DNA of 58,381 nucleotides from Rubrobacter sp. (GTDB lineage: Bacteria > Actinomycetota > Rubrobacteria > Rubrobacterales > Rubrobacteraceae), in contig JACCWD010000169.1 in the NCBI GenBank assembly GCA_013697825.1, positions 1 to 58,381 of the forward strand, written 5' to 3'. Shown here piece after piece: positions 1-7,663 of this stretch (the stretch's first letter is position 1; every line of letters starts with the position of its first letter). Position numbers and translations under genes: made by a program. The notes beneath the pieces are model-generated. The model saw nothing but the letters and a program-made list of their open reading frames with translations. It was not told the origin of the DNA and searched no databases.

Positions 1-15
1 CCTCCTTCAAACCGG

Positions 16-43
16 GCTTCAGGCATCAGGTTTCAGGCTTCAG
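16..43. repeat. Heptamer array, family A (GCTTCAG)
   Basis: Four consecutive 7-bp units read GCTTCAG, GCATCAG, GTTTCAG and GCTTCAG. The same words recur at 7468-7495 and 19726-19746, both times within 0-2 nt of a stop codon. This copy therefore probably lies just downstream of a gene outside the window. Confidence 0.8.
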
Positions 44-118
44 GAAATACTCCGCCTCACAGACCGTACTCGCCGACCGGGATCTCGCCCGTTGGGTGGA
101 TCAATCTTCATGAACTCC

Positions 119-139
119 GCTGTCAGCTATCAGCTTTTT
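119..139 (-). repeat. Heptamer array, family B, reverse orientation
   Basis: The units GCTGTCA, GCTATCA and GCTTTTT are, on the minus strand, AGCTGAN-type words. The same family occurs at 7599-7637, 28013-28047 and 37832-37866. Confidence 0.6.
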
Positions 140-277
140 GTTCACGGATGGAGCGTGTTTTCCGGGGGAGAGATCCGTGCCGTGACGGCGCCGCTCGTTC
201 GCGCAGCGGCTTCACGGGAGCCGAAGTCCGCGCCCGAAGCGAAAAGCTGACGGCCAACCGCTGGCGAGCGAAGCGAG

Positions 278-871
278 CTACGCCGTCTCCACGGGCCATT
301 CGAGTTCGCGCCCGCTTTGGTCGGTGAGGACGAAGTCTTTGTTCGCGGGGTCGAGGCCGCCGAGCGCGGCGACGGCGTACGGGTACGTCAAAGCCTGGCT
401 CACGATGGCCCCCTCCGGCGGACTTTGGAGGGCGAGGAAGATCTCCACCCTCTCCCCTTCGAGGCTCGCACCTTCGATCTCGACAGCGTATCCTCCGGTG
501 TTCTTCTCCCCCCATAAAACGGCCACGTATACTTTCTCGCCGCCGCTCGCCGTCGTGCTTTCCGCGTCCCGGAGGCTTTGTATGCCCGTGGCCGCCGAGA
601 TCGTTTCGGGCGACGAGGCGACGACGGCGCGTGGCTCGGCGCCGCCTTGTCCGAGGCTTCCGGAGTCTATCTGCGTGGCTTCGAGCATTCGCTCCTCCTC
701 GGTCGCCTCGGCGGTCGCCTCGGGCGTGGTTTCGGGTTGTGTTTGAGGGTTCGAGCCTCCGCCGCCCGCGCAGGACGCGAGGACGAAGGCCGCCGCGAGG
801 AAGACGGAGAAGACGAAGGCGGAGAAGACGCGCCCCGAGCTTCTTCCGTGGTGTGTGAGGTTTTCTCGCAA
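278..871 (-). CDS. Lipoprotein with PrcB-like C-terminal domain
   Basis: A 197-aa protein. I chose the TTG start at 871 because AAAGGAG precedes it by a few bases; longer in-frame starts lack a ribosome site. A signal sequence of about 30 residues with a Phe/Ala/Val-rich core ends in a lipobox, VLAS-C34, so the mature protein should be lipid-anchored outside the membrane. A low-complexity Thr/Glu/Ala linker follows. The last 85 residues contain VLWGEKNTGGYAVEI and a later SQALTYPYAV, the pattern of the PrcB C-terminal domain (PF14343), a fold linked to secreted protease partners. No protease gene is adjacent, so its partner is unknown. Lipoprotein assignment is secure; the domain name is likely but unverified. 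Confidence 0.75.
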   Translation of the reverse strand: MRENLTHHGRSSGRVFSAFVFSVFLAAAFVLASCAGGGGSNPQTQPETTPEATAEATEEERMLEATQIDSGSLGQGGAEPRAVVASSPETISAATGIQSLRDAESTTASGGEKVYVAVLWGEKNTGGYAVEIEGASLEGERVEIFLALQSPPEGAIVSQALTYPYAVAALGGLDPANKDFVLTDQSGRELEWPVETA

Positions 872-956
872 GGCTGGCTCCTTTTTCCAAGATAACACGG
901 TGTGGCCTCTGCGGCCCCGGCATGCCGCCAAATATTGAAGTAAACTCGGCGGCGAT

Positions 957-1520
957 ATGCGGAAGATGCTCATGGTCATATTGCTCGTTTTCGTCGTCGC
1001 TTCCGGATGCTCGGAGGCTGACACGCCCACGGTGGTTCCCGAGGAGACGACGGCGGGGGGCGGTTCGACGGCCCTCTCGAACGTCGAGGCCGCCGACGAG
1101 CGGGCGGCGGAGTGGAACGGGGACGCCGAATTGTATGCCATCGCCGCGGCGACGCCGCAGCTCGACGCGGAGGGGAACTCTCCGGGGTGGCTGTATACGT
1201 ACGTCTCCGAGTCGGCGGGGGCGGTTGCGACCGTCTCCTATGAAGGCGGCTCGGTCGGCATGGATCCCGAGCAAGAGCTCCCCGAGGAGGACATCGCTTT
1301 CCTCTCGGAGAGCGCGCTTCCGCCCGCCGAGGAACTTCTCGACAGCGGCGAGGCATTGGAGGAGGCCGGGGAAGTCGGGGCGGTTCTCGAAGGGAACCCC
1401 GGCTCGGAGACGGCGGCGGGCCTCGACTCTGTCTCCGGCGGCGAGCCGGTGTGGAGGTTTTCGACCATACAAGGCGAGGAGCGGGTCGAAGAGAGCGTGC
1501 CTGCCGTCGTCGGGGGATGA
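957..1520 (+). CDS. Small lipoprotein of unknown function
   Basis: A 187-aa protein. The first 18 residues form a classical lipoprotein signal, with a hydrophobic stretch from MLMVILLVFVV and the lipobox ASG-C18. The mature part is acidic, rich in Glu, Ala and Gly, and has no family motif I recognise. It diverges from the PrcB-like lipoprotein with about 85 bp between the two starts, so the pair may share a control region. A TAAACT hexamer about 10 nt before the ATG and the lack of a clear ribosome site leave open a leaderless transcript. Function unknown. Confidence 0.7.
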   Translation: MRKMLMVILLVFVVASGCSEADTPTVVPEETTAGGGSTALSNVEAADERAAEWNGDAELYAIAAATPQLDAEGNSPGWLYTYVSESAGAVATVSYEGGSVGMDPEQELPEEDIAFLSESALPPAEELLDSGEALEEAGEVGAVLEGNPGSETAAGLDSVSGGEPVWRFSTIQGEERVEESVPAVVGG

Positions 1521-1581
1521 GGGGTGCTTCGGGGGATTTCGGGTGGCGTGGGAGGATTTATAAGCGTATGATACTTCGACC

Positions 1582-2589
1582 GTGAGCGACAACGTACAGA
1601 AAAACGCGCGGAGCATGAAGGTCATGAGTGCTTTCTATCTGCTTCTCGTCGGGGCTTCTTTGGTTTTGATCCACAGCTCGTACTATGAGCCGGCGGTCTC
1701 ATACGTGCTTTTCTATCTCGCCGCCTCGGTCGCCGTAACGGCGTTCGTGGCGATGATCCTCCTCCCCGAAGAGCAGTTTTCAAACGGCTTCTCGGGCGCG
1801 ATGTGCATTCTCCTCGCCGCCTCCGTCGCGATGATGACGTTCTTCTCGGGCGGACTTTCGAGCGAGCTTTATCTGCTTTTCCTCCCGCTCCTCATGGCAG
1901 CCGCGTTGCACGGCTCGCGGCAAGTCGGGATAGTCGCGCTGGTCAGCGTGCTTTTTTGCTATTCGATGGCGATACTCCCCGGCCTCCTCAACGCGGGGGT
2001 GGACACCGCCGGGACGGCCCCGCTCGTTTTCTACCGCCTCGGGGTTTTGCTCCTCGTCGGGGTGTTCGTGCTTTTTTCATCCGGGGCGGCGGGCGGTTCT
2101 TCCAAAGCTCGCGACGACGATGACGCCGCCGAAGATCGCCGCGGCGGAGATGACGATGACGGGGCGACGCTCGCGAGGATGGTCGAGGATGAATTGAAAC
2201 AGCGGCGGGGCGTACAAGTCGCGGTCGTTATCGTGGATCCGGGCCGGGACGTGGGCGATGTGGACACCCTCCTCGAAAGGGTCCGGGCGAGGATCTCCAC
2301 CCCCGTCCTCCTCAGCGAAGGGGCGGTCTTCGGTTTCGTCCTCTCGGGCGCGAACGACCGCGAAGTCGAGAGCGCCGCCCGGCGCGCCCTCGCGGCGGCA
2401 AGCTCCCTCGGCGCGAGCGAGACGCGGGCCGGGGCGGCCATATACCCTCGCGACGCCCGGAACGCCAATGACCTCCTCACCGCCGCCGGACAGGCTCTCG
2501 AAGCCGCCTTCGAGGTCGAGTCGAAGAGTGCGATCGTCATCTCCGGCGGCGACACCCCCCGCGAGAAACGGTACCGCGCCGCCCGCTGA
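1582..2589 (+). CDS. Membrane protein with degenerate GGDEF-like tail
   Basis: A 335-aa protein starting at GTG. Residues 12-165 contain about six hydrophobic helices. An Asp/Arg-rich linker (about 175-195) follows, then a soluble domain. The end of that domain resembles the second half of a GGDEF domain: a strand-helix pattern followed by TRAGAAIYPRDARNANDLL and an Ala-rich helix, matching the usual SIGIA-YP-DA--LL-AD-AL block. No GG[DE]EF active-site motif is present, so diguanylate cyclase activity is not expected. It may sense a membrane signal or bind a nucleotide. TATGAT lies 9 nt before the GTG with no ribosome site, which suggests a leaderless mRNA. The GGDEF relation is inferred from pattern only. 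Confidence 0.65.
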   Translation: MSDNVQKNARSMKVMSAFYLLLVGASLVLIHSSYYEPAVSYVLFYLAASVAVTAFVAMILLPEEQFSNGFSGAMCILLAASVAMMTFFSGGLSSELYLLFLPLLMAAALHGSRQVGIVALVSVLFCYSMAILPGLLNAGVDTAGTAPLVFYRLGVLLLVGVFVLFSSGAAGGSSKARDDDDAAEDRRGGDDDDGATLARMVEDELKQRRGVQVAVVIVDPGRDVGDVDTLLERVRARISTPVLLSEGAVFGFVLSGANDREVESAARRALAAASSLGASETRAGAAIYPRDARNANDLLTAAGQALEAAFEVESKSAIVISGGDTPREKRYRAAR

Positions 2590-2905
2590 GTTTTCCGGAC
2601 TATCCCAGAGTGTCATTATTTCGTTTTTGTCACAGCGAGCGGCGATGCCGCGCCATCGCTTCATTCGCCCGAAGCCGCATTCGGCGGCACGACGCGAAAG
2701 GACATGCCCATGTCCGAAGGCGGGATGCGCGCGGGCGCGAACGAAAGGGAGTTCTTCGTGATTAAAAGCGGGGTGACGGGGAAACAAAGTCCGTGGTGTC
2801 TCGTAGGATTGGCGGAAGGTTCGGAGCGTTAAAGACGCTCCACCACCGATGCTATAATCGGATGAGTTTACAGACAAGGCAACGATCGGGGAGCATTCGG
2901 CTTAG
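2590..2905. other. Intergenic region upstream of the psp-like operon
   Basis: No gene is visible in 316 bp. The stretch ends in an extended -10 promoter (2850-2858) directly preceded by a perfect 7-bp hairpin (2823-2841). The first 200 bp show only GC-rich sequence without a clear motif. Confidence 0.6.
2823..2858 (+). promoter_or_regulatory. Extended -10 promoter with overlapping palindrome
   Basis: TATAAT at 2853-2858 is preceded by TG at the extended -10 spacing (TGCTATAAT). No TTGACA-like -35 sits at 17 bp. That place is taken by a perfect inverted repeat, GGAGCGT-TAAAG-ACGCTCC (2823-2841), which could be an activator or repressor site. It is the best promoter candidate for the four-gene operon starting at 2906. 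Confidence 0.55.
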
Positions 2906-3673
2906 ATGGGAAGACTAACCAGAGCAATACGCGGGTTTTTCGGGAAGTTCCTCTCGGGGGTCGAGAATCGCAACCCGGAGATCCTCTTGGAGAACGTCGT
3001 TCAGGACGAACTCGACAATTTGAAGAAGCTTCAAGTGGCCGCCGCCCGCACGATGGCGTACGAGAAGATGCTGACCAACGACGCGGCCTCGAAGCAGAAG
3101 ATCATCGTCGCGAAGGAGCGGCAGTCGAAGGAGCTCGCCTCCCGAGGGCAGCGCGAAGCGGCCATCGAAGTCCTCCAGCAAAAACAGGAGGCCCATACGA
3201 GCCTCGTGGAGATCGAGGAGCGTTTGGAAGAGGCCCGGAACAGCTCGCAGGATATGGAGCGGGCCTTCCGCGAACAGGAGAAGAGATACAACAACGTCGT
3301 GCGCGAGCGGGCCGCGCTCATGGAGGAGCATCAAAGGGCGAAGGCGCTCCGCACCGCCAACGATGCCCGCGCCGAAATTTCCCTCTCCGACTCCTCGCGC
3401 GACCTCGACAAAGCCCGCCAGTCCATCCGCCAAGCCTCGTATGAGGCCGAGGCTGTGGGGGAGCTTGGGACGAGCGACACGGATCGCCAGATCGCCGCCG
3501 CCGAGATCGACGTGAAGCGCCTCGACGCCGAGCGCGAACTCGAGGACATGGAGCTTCAAATGGGATTACGCGAGCCGGATCAAATAGAAGCCTCGCCGAA
3601 CAGCGACGTTCCAAACGACTCCGCCCCGACGGAGGAAGCCGGACAAAGAGAGGAAGGGGATTCGCGTGCCTAA
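2906..3673 (+). CDS. pspA: PspA/IM30-family protein
   Basis: A 255-aa, largely helical protein. It opens with an amphipathic N-terminus (MGRLTRAIRGFFGKFLSGVE), as in PspA/Vipp1 proteins, followed by NPEILLENVVQDELDNLKKLQ, the typical family block. Long Glu/Lys/Arg/Ala coiled coils run to about residue 225, and the tail is acidic and disordered. PspA proteins bind stressed membranes and form rods or rings that limit proton leakage. It is the first gene of four: the next starts 8 nt before its stop. An extended -10 promoter lies about 50 nt upstream. No PspF-type activator or PspC domain protein is nearby, so regulation differs from the enterobacterial system. Confidence 0.9.
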   Translation: MGRLTRAIRGFFGKFLSGVENRNPEILLENVVQDELDNLKKLQVAAARTMAYEKMLTNDAASKQKIIVAKERQSKELASRGQREAAIEVLQQKQEAHTSLVEIEERLEEARNSSQDMERAFREQEKRYNNVVRERAALMEEHQRAKALRTANDARAEISLSDSSRDLDKARQSIRQASYEAEAVGELGTSDTDRQIAAAEIDVKRLDAERELEDMELQMGLREPDQIEASPNSDVPNDSAPTEEAGQREEGDSRA

Positions 3674-4478
3674 ATCCCGACGTGCATCGAGAGCCACCGG
3701 AAAGGGCGCGTCGAGCCTCATGCTCCGCCTCGCCCCGCTCGGGGCGTTCTCGGGACTCGGTGTTTTCGCCTTCGCCGACGCGGCGTATTTCCTGGCCGGA
3801 GTGTGCGGCCTCGGGGCGACGTTCGCCGGGAAGCGCCTCCTCGACCGCGAGGGGAACGCGAGGCGCGAGCTTCACAAGCGCTCCCGCGAGAACGCATACG
3901 AACTGAAACGGGTCGCGAGGGAGGACAAAATAGCCGCCCCGCAAATGACCCGCCTCGCCGAGCTTCAAAACGGTCTCCTCGAAAGCTGGGAGCTTCTCCC
4001 CGACGACTACCACCCGATGCTCGAGGATGACATCCACACCATCGTCGAAGAGGTCGAGAGCGCGGCGAAGCTCGCCCGCCGACGCGCCGCCCTCCGGAGC
4101 CACCTCGACCGCGTCGACCGGAAGGAGATAGCCCGGCGCATCGAGAGCCTCGAACGCGACATCCACGACCTCGAAGAAGGCTCGGCGCTTCGGACGACGT
4201 TCGAGAGCGCGCTCTCGGGTCGCCGGGGCGAGCTCGACGGGTATGAGGACATGCTCAACGGCATAAGCCTCGTGAACGCGCAACTCGAAGGGGCCGAGAG
4301 CCTCCTCGGGAGCCTCCGCGGCGACCTCCTCACCCTCGACGCGAGCATGAACCCGTACGCGCTCGACTCGGGGCTTATGCGCCTCAAGGAGCGGGTCGCG
4401 CTTTTCAAGAAGAGCTTCGATGACGTTTCGTATGCCGTCGAGTCCATCCCCGACCCCGAGCAGGTGACGCTGCGATGA
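3666..4478 (+). CDS. Membrane-anchored coiled-coil protein, PspM-like by position
   Basis: A 270-aa protein starting at GTG, overlapping the pspA-like stop by 8 nt, with an AG-rich ribosome site inside the upstream gene. A basic N-terminus is followed by about 34 hydrophobic residues (roughly 19-55, MLRLAPLGAFSGLGVFAF onward), enough for a helical hairpin in the membrane. The rest is a charged coiled coil rich in Arg, Glu and Leu. In mycobacteria the gene after pspA encodes PspM, a membrane protein with a cytoplasmic helical part. This gene has the same place and layout, but I cannot claim sequence homology. It probably recruits the PspA-like protein to the membrane. Confidence 0.7.
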   Translation: MPKSRRASRATGKGASSLMLRLAPLGAFSGLGVFAFADAAYFLAGVCGLGATFAGKRLLDREGNARRELHKRSRENAYELKRVAREDKIAAPQMTRLAELQNGLLESWELLPDDYHPMLEDDIHTIVEEVESAAKLARRRAALRSHLDRVDRKEIARRIESLERDIHDLEEGSALRTTFESALSGRRGELDGYEDMLNGISLVNAQLEGAESLLGSLRGDLLTLDASMNPYALDSGLMRLKERVALFKKSFDDVSYAVESIPDPEQVTLR

Positions 4479-5206
4479 GCGAGGAGAGGCCGAAGGGGTT
4501 CCTCTCGCGGGTCTTCGGGCCGCCGGACGAGGAAGAGCATACGAGTGTTTATTCCTCCGACGATTTCAACGAGGAATACGAATACGGCGAAGAAGAGGAA
4601 GGATACGAGGAAGAGCGCATCGAGGAGACGAGCGGCAGCTTCACCGTCGAGCGCGCGGCGGAGATCATAAAGCACCTCCCCCCGGAGGTTCCGCGCTCGT
4701 CCGCCGTCCGGATCGTCCGCCAAACCCTCGTCGCCGCCGGGATTAACATCGAGGATCTTGCGACTTCCACACGGGCGCGCGACTCGAAACTGAACTCCGA
4801 GATAAATCTCCGCCGGAGGCGCATCAAGGAATTGCAGGATAAAACCGAGAACGTCGTGCGTGACCTCGAAGGACAAATCCGCCGCGCCCGCGAAGCCCGC
4901 GACACCGGGATTTCGAACGAGGAGCGTCGCATCTCCACCGCCGAGGACGGCCTCGAAGACATCGAACACGTCCGGGATTTCTTCGGCCTCCCGAGGAACG
5001 GCTCGGAATACGATGCCTCCGCGAATGACGACGAGGGGGAGCGAACCACCTCGGAAGCCGGGGATGAAACACAGATCATAGACCGCGTCGAGGAGGGGGA
5101 AACCTCCGACGCCTCCGACTCCGAAAATCAAGACGAGACCCGCGTCATTCGAGGCCCGCTCTCCGAGCGGTGGGAGTCCGAGAGGGAGAACCGGGAGAAC
5201 CGATGA
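4475..5206 (+). CDS. Acidic coiled-coil protein of the psp-like operon
   Basis: A 243-aa protein whose start overlaps the previous stop as ATGA, indicating translational coupling. The first 55 residues are strongly acidic (runs of Glu, Asp and Tyr). A short helical region around 60-95 (AAEIIKHLPPEVPRSSAVRI) could be a small folded domain. Residues 100-165 form a charged coiled coil, and the tail is acidic and disordered. There is no signal peptide or membrane span, so it should be cytoplasmic. No family is recognised. Its place between the membrane partner and the J-domain protein suggests an adaptor role in the same envelope-stress complex. Confidence 0.65.
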   Translation: MSEERPKGFLSRVFGPPDEEEHTSVYSSDDFNEEYEYGEEEEGYEEERIEETSGSFTVERAAEIIKHLPPEVPRSSAVRIVRQTLVAAGINIEDLATSTRARDSKLNSEINLRRRRIKELQDKTENVVRDLEGQIRRAREARDTGISNEERRISTAEDGLEDIEHVRDFFGLPRNGSEYDASANDDEGERTTSEAGDETQIIDRVEEGETSDASDSENQDETRVIRGPLSERWESERENRENR

Positions 5207-5721
5207 GTATCCCCCGCCGACTCGGACGCATCGCCCGCGGGTTCGTCTCGAACCTCCAAGACGACGAGCGCTTCAACGAAGCCGTCCGCTCGGGCCGCCG
5301 AAGCACCGAGTCCCTCAAAGGCGCGCTCGGCGACGCATGGCGCGGAGCCTCCGAGGAATGGCGAATCTCCGAAGAACAAAGAAAAGCCGACGAAGAATCC
5401 GCCCACGAAGAAGACCCGAACTACGGTCGCCGTGAAGACAAAAGCCGCGACGAGTCTCGCTCCTCCAGATGGCGTTCCTCGGCTTCCTCGGCGTTCACCG
5501 GGATAAAGTATCCGCCGGAGGTTCTTCGCGGCTATGACCGCCTCGGCCTCGTGCCGGGCGCGAGCCTCTCGGAGGTGGATCGCAAACGCCGCGAACTCAT
5601 AAAAAAATACCACCCCGACCGCTTCTCCGACCCCGACAAACGTGTACGAGCGGAAAGGGTGTCGGCGGAAATAAACGCCGCCCACGACAAAATAGAGCGC
5701 CACCTCCTCAAACGAAGCTGA
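5203..5721 (+). CDS. C-terminal J-domain protein, PspN-like by position
   Basis: A 172-aa protein. I chose the ATG at 5203, which overlaps the previous stop as ATGA, over an in-frame start 33 nt upstream. Residues 1-100 are charged and probably disordered. Residues 105-170 form a J-domain: a helix starting GYDRLGLVPGAS, then RRELIKKY, then HPD at 137-139 and FSDPDKR. HPD is the motif that stimulates the ATPase of DnaK-type chaperones. There is no Gly/Phe or zinc region, so this is a class C J-protein. Corynebacterial PspN also carries a J-domain, although at its N-terminus. The operon thus links Hsp70 to a PspA-like system. No dnaK is in the window. Confidence 0.8.
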   Translation: MSIPRRLGRIARGFVSNLQDDERFNEAVRSGRRSTESLKGALGDAWRGASEEWRISEEQRKADEESAHEEDPNYGRREDKSRDESRSSRWRSSASSAFTGIKYPPEVLRGYDRLGLVPGASLSEVDRKRRELIKKYHPDRFSDPDKRVRAERVSAEINAAHDKIERHLLKRS

Positions 5722-5760
5722 CGGCGACTTTCGAAGAAAGCCGCGCTTTTAGCCTTTTTT
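5722..5760 (+). terminator. Rho-independent terminator after the psp-like operon
   Basis: One base after the stop, CGG(722-724)...CCG(741-743) enclose CTTTC-GAA-GAAAG with a small left-arm bulge. TTTT and then TTTTTT follow within 17 nt. Position and T-tract fit an intrinsic terminator. Confidence 0.65.
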
Positions 5761-6085
5761 GCCGCTTCGCTTTCTTTCCTATCCGCGTGGAGATGTTCCG
5801 ATGCCGCGTCTTTGCGGTGAGGAGTCGCCTCTTCGGCCCTCGGCGAATGAGAAGGAATAGCCCCGGTTCCGTGCCGCCCGCTTCGTGGTTATTCCGACCC
5901 GCCAATCCATCGGCGATGCGACTCTCGCGTTCGAACCCCATTTATGCGTCTCCATACCCTCCGCGCCCCCGCATTCCGGCGCGACATAAAGCGCATCGCT
6001 ACAAACTTTGCCTATCCAAAAAATAGACATATCGAAGATGCGGTATAGTGACGGTGATTTGGGAAAGCGAATTAAGGAGGAAGGA
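5722..6085. other. Intergenic region between psp-like operon and SBP56 gene
   Basis: About 360 bp: the terminator at its left end, then sequence without a gene. A TATAGT hexamer at about 6042 is a possible -10 for the selenium-binding-protein gene, but no good -35 matches it. A TTCGAA-containing stretch near 5930 superficially recalls a tRNA T-arm, but no cloverleaf can be built. Confidence 0.5.
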
Positions 6086-7465
6086 ATGGCCGAAGGACAT
6101 GCTTGCCAGGGGCCGGGGTATGCGACCCCGGCGGAGGCGATGAAGGCCGAGCCGGAGAAAGTTCTTTATACGGTCGCGCTTTACGTCGGGACGGATGTCG
6201 AGGAGCCGGACTATCTCGCGACGGTGGACGTCGACCCGGATTCGGACACGTATTCCGAGGTTGTCGCCCGAACCCCGATGCCGAACCTCGGGGACGAGCT
6301 TCATCATTTCGGGTGGAACGCGTGCAGTTCGTGCCACGACGACGAGGTGAAGGAAAGGAAGTACCTCGTCGTGCCGGGGATCGGGTCGAGCCGCGTCCAC
6401 ATCATAGACACGTCGGACGCCCGTTCGCCGAAGATACACAAAGTCATCGAGCCGGAGGAGATCGTCGAAAAGACGAATCTCACCGCGCCGCACACCGTCC
6501 ATTGTTTGGCTGACGGGCATGTCATGATCTCCATGCTCGGGGACGGTGAGGGGAACGGCCCCGGCGGCTTCCTCCTCCTCGACGAGGACTTCGAGGTCGC
6601 CGGTCGGTGGGAGAAGGGCGCGGCGGCGAGTCAAAACGGCGAGAACCCGATGAAGTTCAACTACGATTTCTGGTATCAGCCGCGCCACAACGCGATGGTG
6701 TCGAGTGAATGGGGCGCGCCAAACACGTTCAAGCAAGGATTCGACCCGAACGACGTGGCCGCCGGGAAGTATGGGCGGCAACTCCATTTCTGGGACTGGG
6801 AGAAGCACGAGATCGTCCAAAGCGTGGATCTCGGCGAGGAAGGACTCATCCCGCTCGAAGTCCGTTTCCACCACGACCCCGAAAGCACGCACGGCTTCGT
6901 CGGAGCCGCGCTCTCCTCGAACATGTTCCACTGGGAGAAAGAGAACGGCTCGTGGAGCGTCGAGAAAGTCATAGACGTGGAGTCCATAGACATCGAGAAC
7001 TTCCCGATGCCGCTCCCCGGCCTCATCACCGACCTCCTCATTTCGATGGACGACAAATACCTCTATTTCTCGAACTGGCTCCACGGCGACCTCCGCCAGT
7101 ACGACATAAGCGATCCATCGAATCCGAAGCTCACCGGACAAGTATGGTGCGGCGGCCTCCTCGGGAAAGGCGGGGAAGTGAAGGGACGCAAACTCGAGGG
7201 CGGCCCGCAAATGCTCCAGCTTTCCCTCGACGGGAAGCGGCTTTACGTCACGAACTCACTTTACAGTTCGTGGGACAACCAGTTTTATCCCGACATCGCC
7301 GACAAAGGCTCGTATCTCCTCAAAATAAACTGCGACACCGAAAACGGCGGCATGAACATAGACGAGAATTTCTACGTGGACTTCGGCACCGAGCCGAAGG
7401 GCGCGGCCCGCGCACATGAGATGCGATATCCCGGCGGCGACGTGACGTCGGATATTTGGGTTTAG
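6086..7465 (+). CDS. Selenium-binding protein / methanethiol oxidase (SBP56)
   Basis: A 459-aa cytoplasmic protein. I chose the ATG at 6086 because AAGGAGGAAGGA precedes it directly; an in-frame ATG at 6008 lacks a ribosome site and adds 26 atypical residues. It matches the SBP56 family over its length: YATPAEAM near the start, [11 protein letters not shown] around residue 75-85 with the Cys needed for activity, [17 protein letters not shown] and [13 protein letters not shown]. The fold is a beta-propeller. The human member SELENBP1 oxidises methanethiol to formaldehyde, hydrogen peroxide and hydrogen sulfide. Bacterial substrates are less certain. It stands alone, followed by a heptamer array and a GC hairpin. 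Confidence 0.92.
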   Translation: MAEGHACQGPGYATPAEAMKAEPEKVLYTVALYVGTDVEEPDYLATVDVDPDSDTYSEVVARTPMPNLGDELHHFGWNACSSCHDDEVKERKYLVVPGIGSSRVHIIDTSDARSPKIHKVIEPEEIVEKTNLTAPHTVHCLADGHVMISMLGDGEGNGPGGFLLLDEDFEVAGRWEKGAAASQNGENPMKFNYDFWYQPRHNAMVSSEWGAPNTFKQGFDPNDVAAGKYGRQLHFWDWEKHEIVQSVDLGEEGLIPLEVRFHHDPESTHGFVGAALSSNMFHWEKENGSWSVEKVIDVESIDIENFPMPLPGLITDLLISMDDKYLYFSNWLHGDLRQYDISDPSNPKLTGQVWCGGLLGKGGEVKGRKLEGGPQMLQLSLDGKRLYVTNSLYSSWDNQFYPDIADKGSYLLKINCDTENGGMNIDENFYVDFGTEPKGAARAHEMRYPGGDVTSDIWV

Positions 7466-7467
7466 AG

Positions 7468-7495
7468 GTTTCAGGCATCGGGCTTCAGGTTTCAG
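7468..7495. repeat. Heptamer array, family A (GTTTCAG/GCTTCAG)
   Basis: Four 7-bp units, GTTTCAG, GCATCGG, GCTTCAG and GTTTCAG, begin two bases after the SBP56 stop codon. A GC-rich hairpin (7499-7515) follows directly. The words match those at 16-43 and 19726-19746. Confidence 0.85.
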
Positions 7496-7498
7496 GGG

Positions 7499-7522
7499 GC
7501 GGCCTTTCGGGCCGCTCTCTTC
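7499..7522 (+). terminator. Hairpin terminator after SBP56 gene
   Basis: GCGGCC (7499-7504) pairs with GGCCGC (7510-7515) around a 5-nt TTTCG loop and is followed by a pyrimidine-rich tail. It sits about 35 nt after the stop codon. Confidence 0.6.
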
Positions 7523-7598
7523 GTTGGACAGGTGACGTTGTGCGGCTGTATTTGATCTCCGGGCGAGAAGACGCGATGGGAAGCCGCCGTCGAAAAAT

Positions 7599-7637
7599 GC
7601 TGACAGGCTGAAATGCTGATGAGCGAAGCGGGCTGAC
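7599..7637. repeat. Octamer array, family B (GCTGANAN)
   Basis: The 8-bp units GCTGACAG, GCTGAAAT and GCTGATGA are followed by related words up to GGCTGACA. It lies 3' of the sortase gene, which is on the minus strand. Confidence 0.65.
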
Positions 7638-7663
7638 AAGCGCGGCTCGCCGAAGGCGAACCG

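Larger units (their letters stand above)
1..277. other. Intergenic region with repeat arrays, no gene seen
   Basis: I see no credible coding region here; open frames crossing it are GC-rich shadows. It holds four GCTTCAG-type heptamers at 16-43 and three reverse-oriented AGCTGAN-type heptamers at 119-139. A short inverted match pairs the 3' end of that array (131-140) with CGAAAAGCTGA at about 240-250, just before the stop of the downstream minus-strand lipoprotein. The segment between the arms could be a small inserted cassette or a terminator region. Confidence 0.5.

Noticed and set aside
123-1625. A 500-codon minus-strand frame across both lipoprotein genes
   Set aside because: Arg/Pro-rich shadow. 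The two lipoproteins have signal peptides and start signals instead.
5900-5960. Possible tRNA because of a TTCGAA stretch
   Set aside because: The flanks do not pair as a T-arm and no acceptor, D or anticodon arms can be built on either strand.
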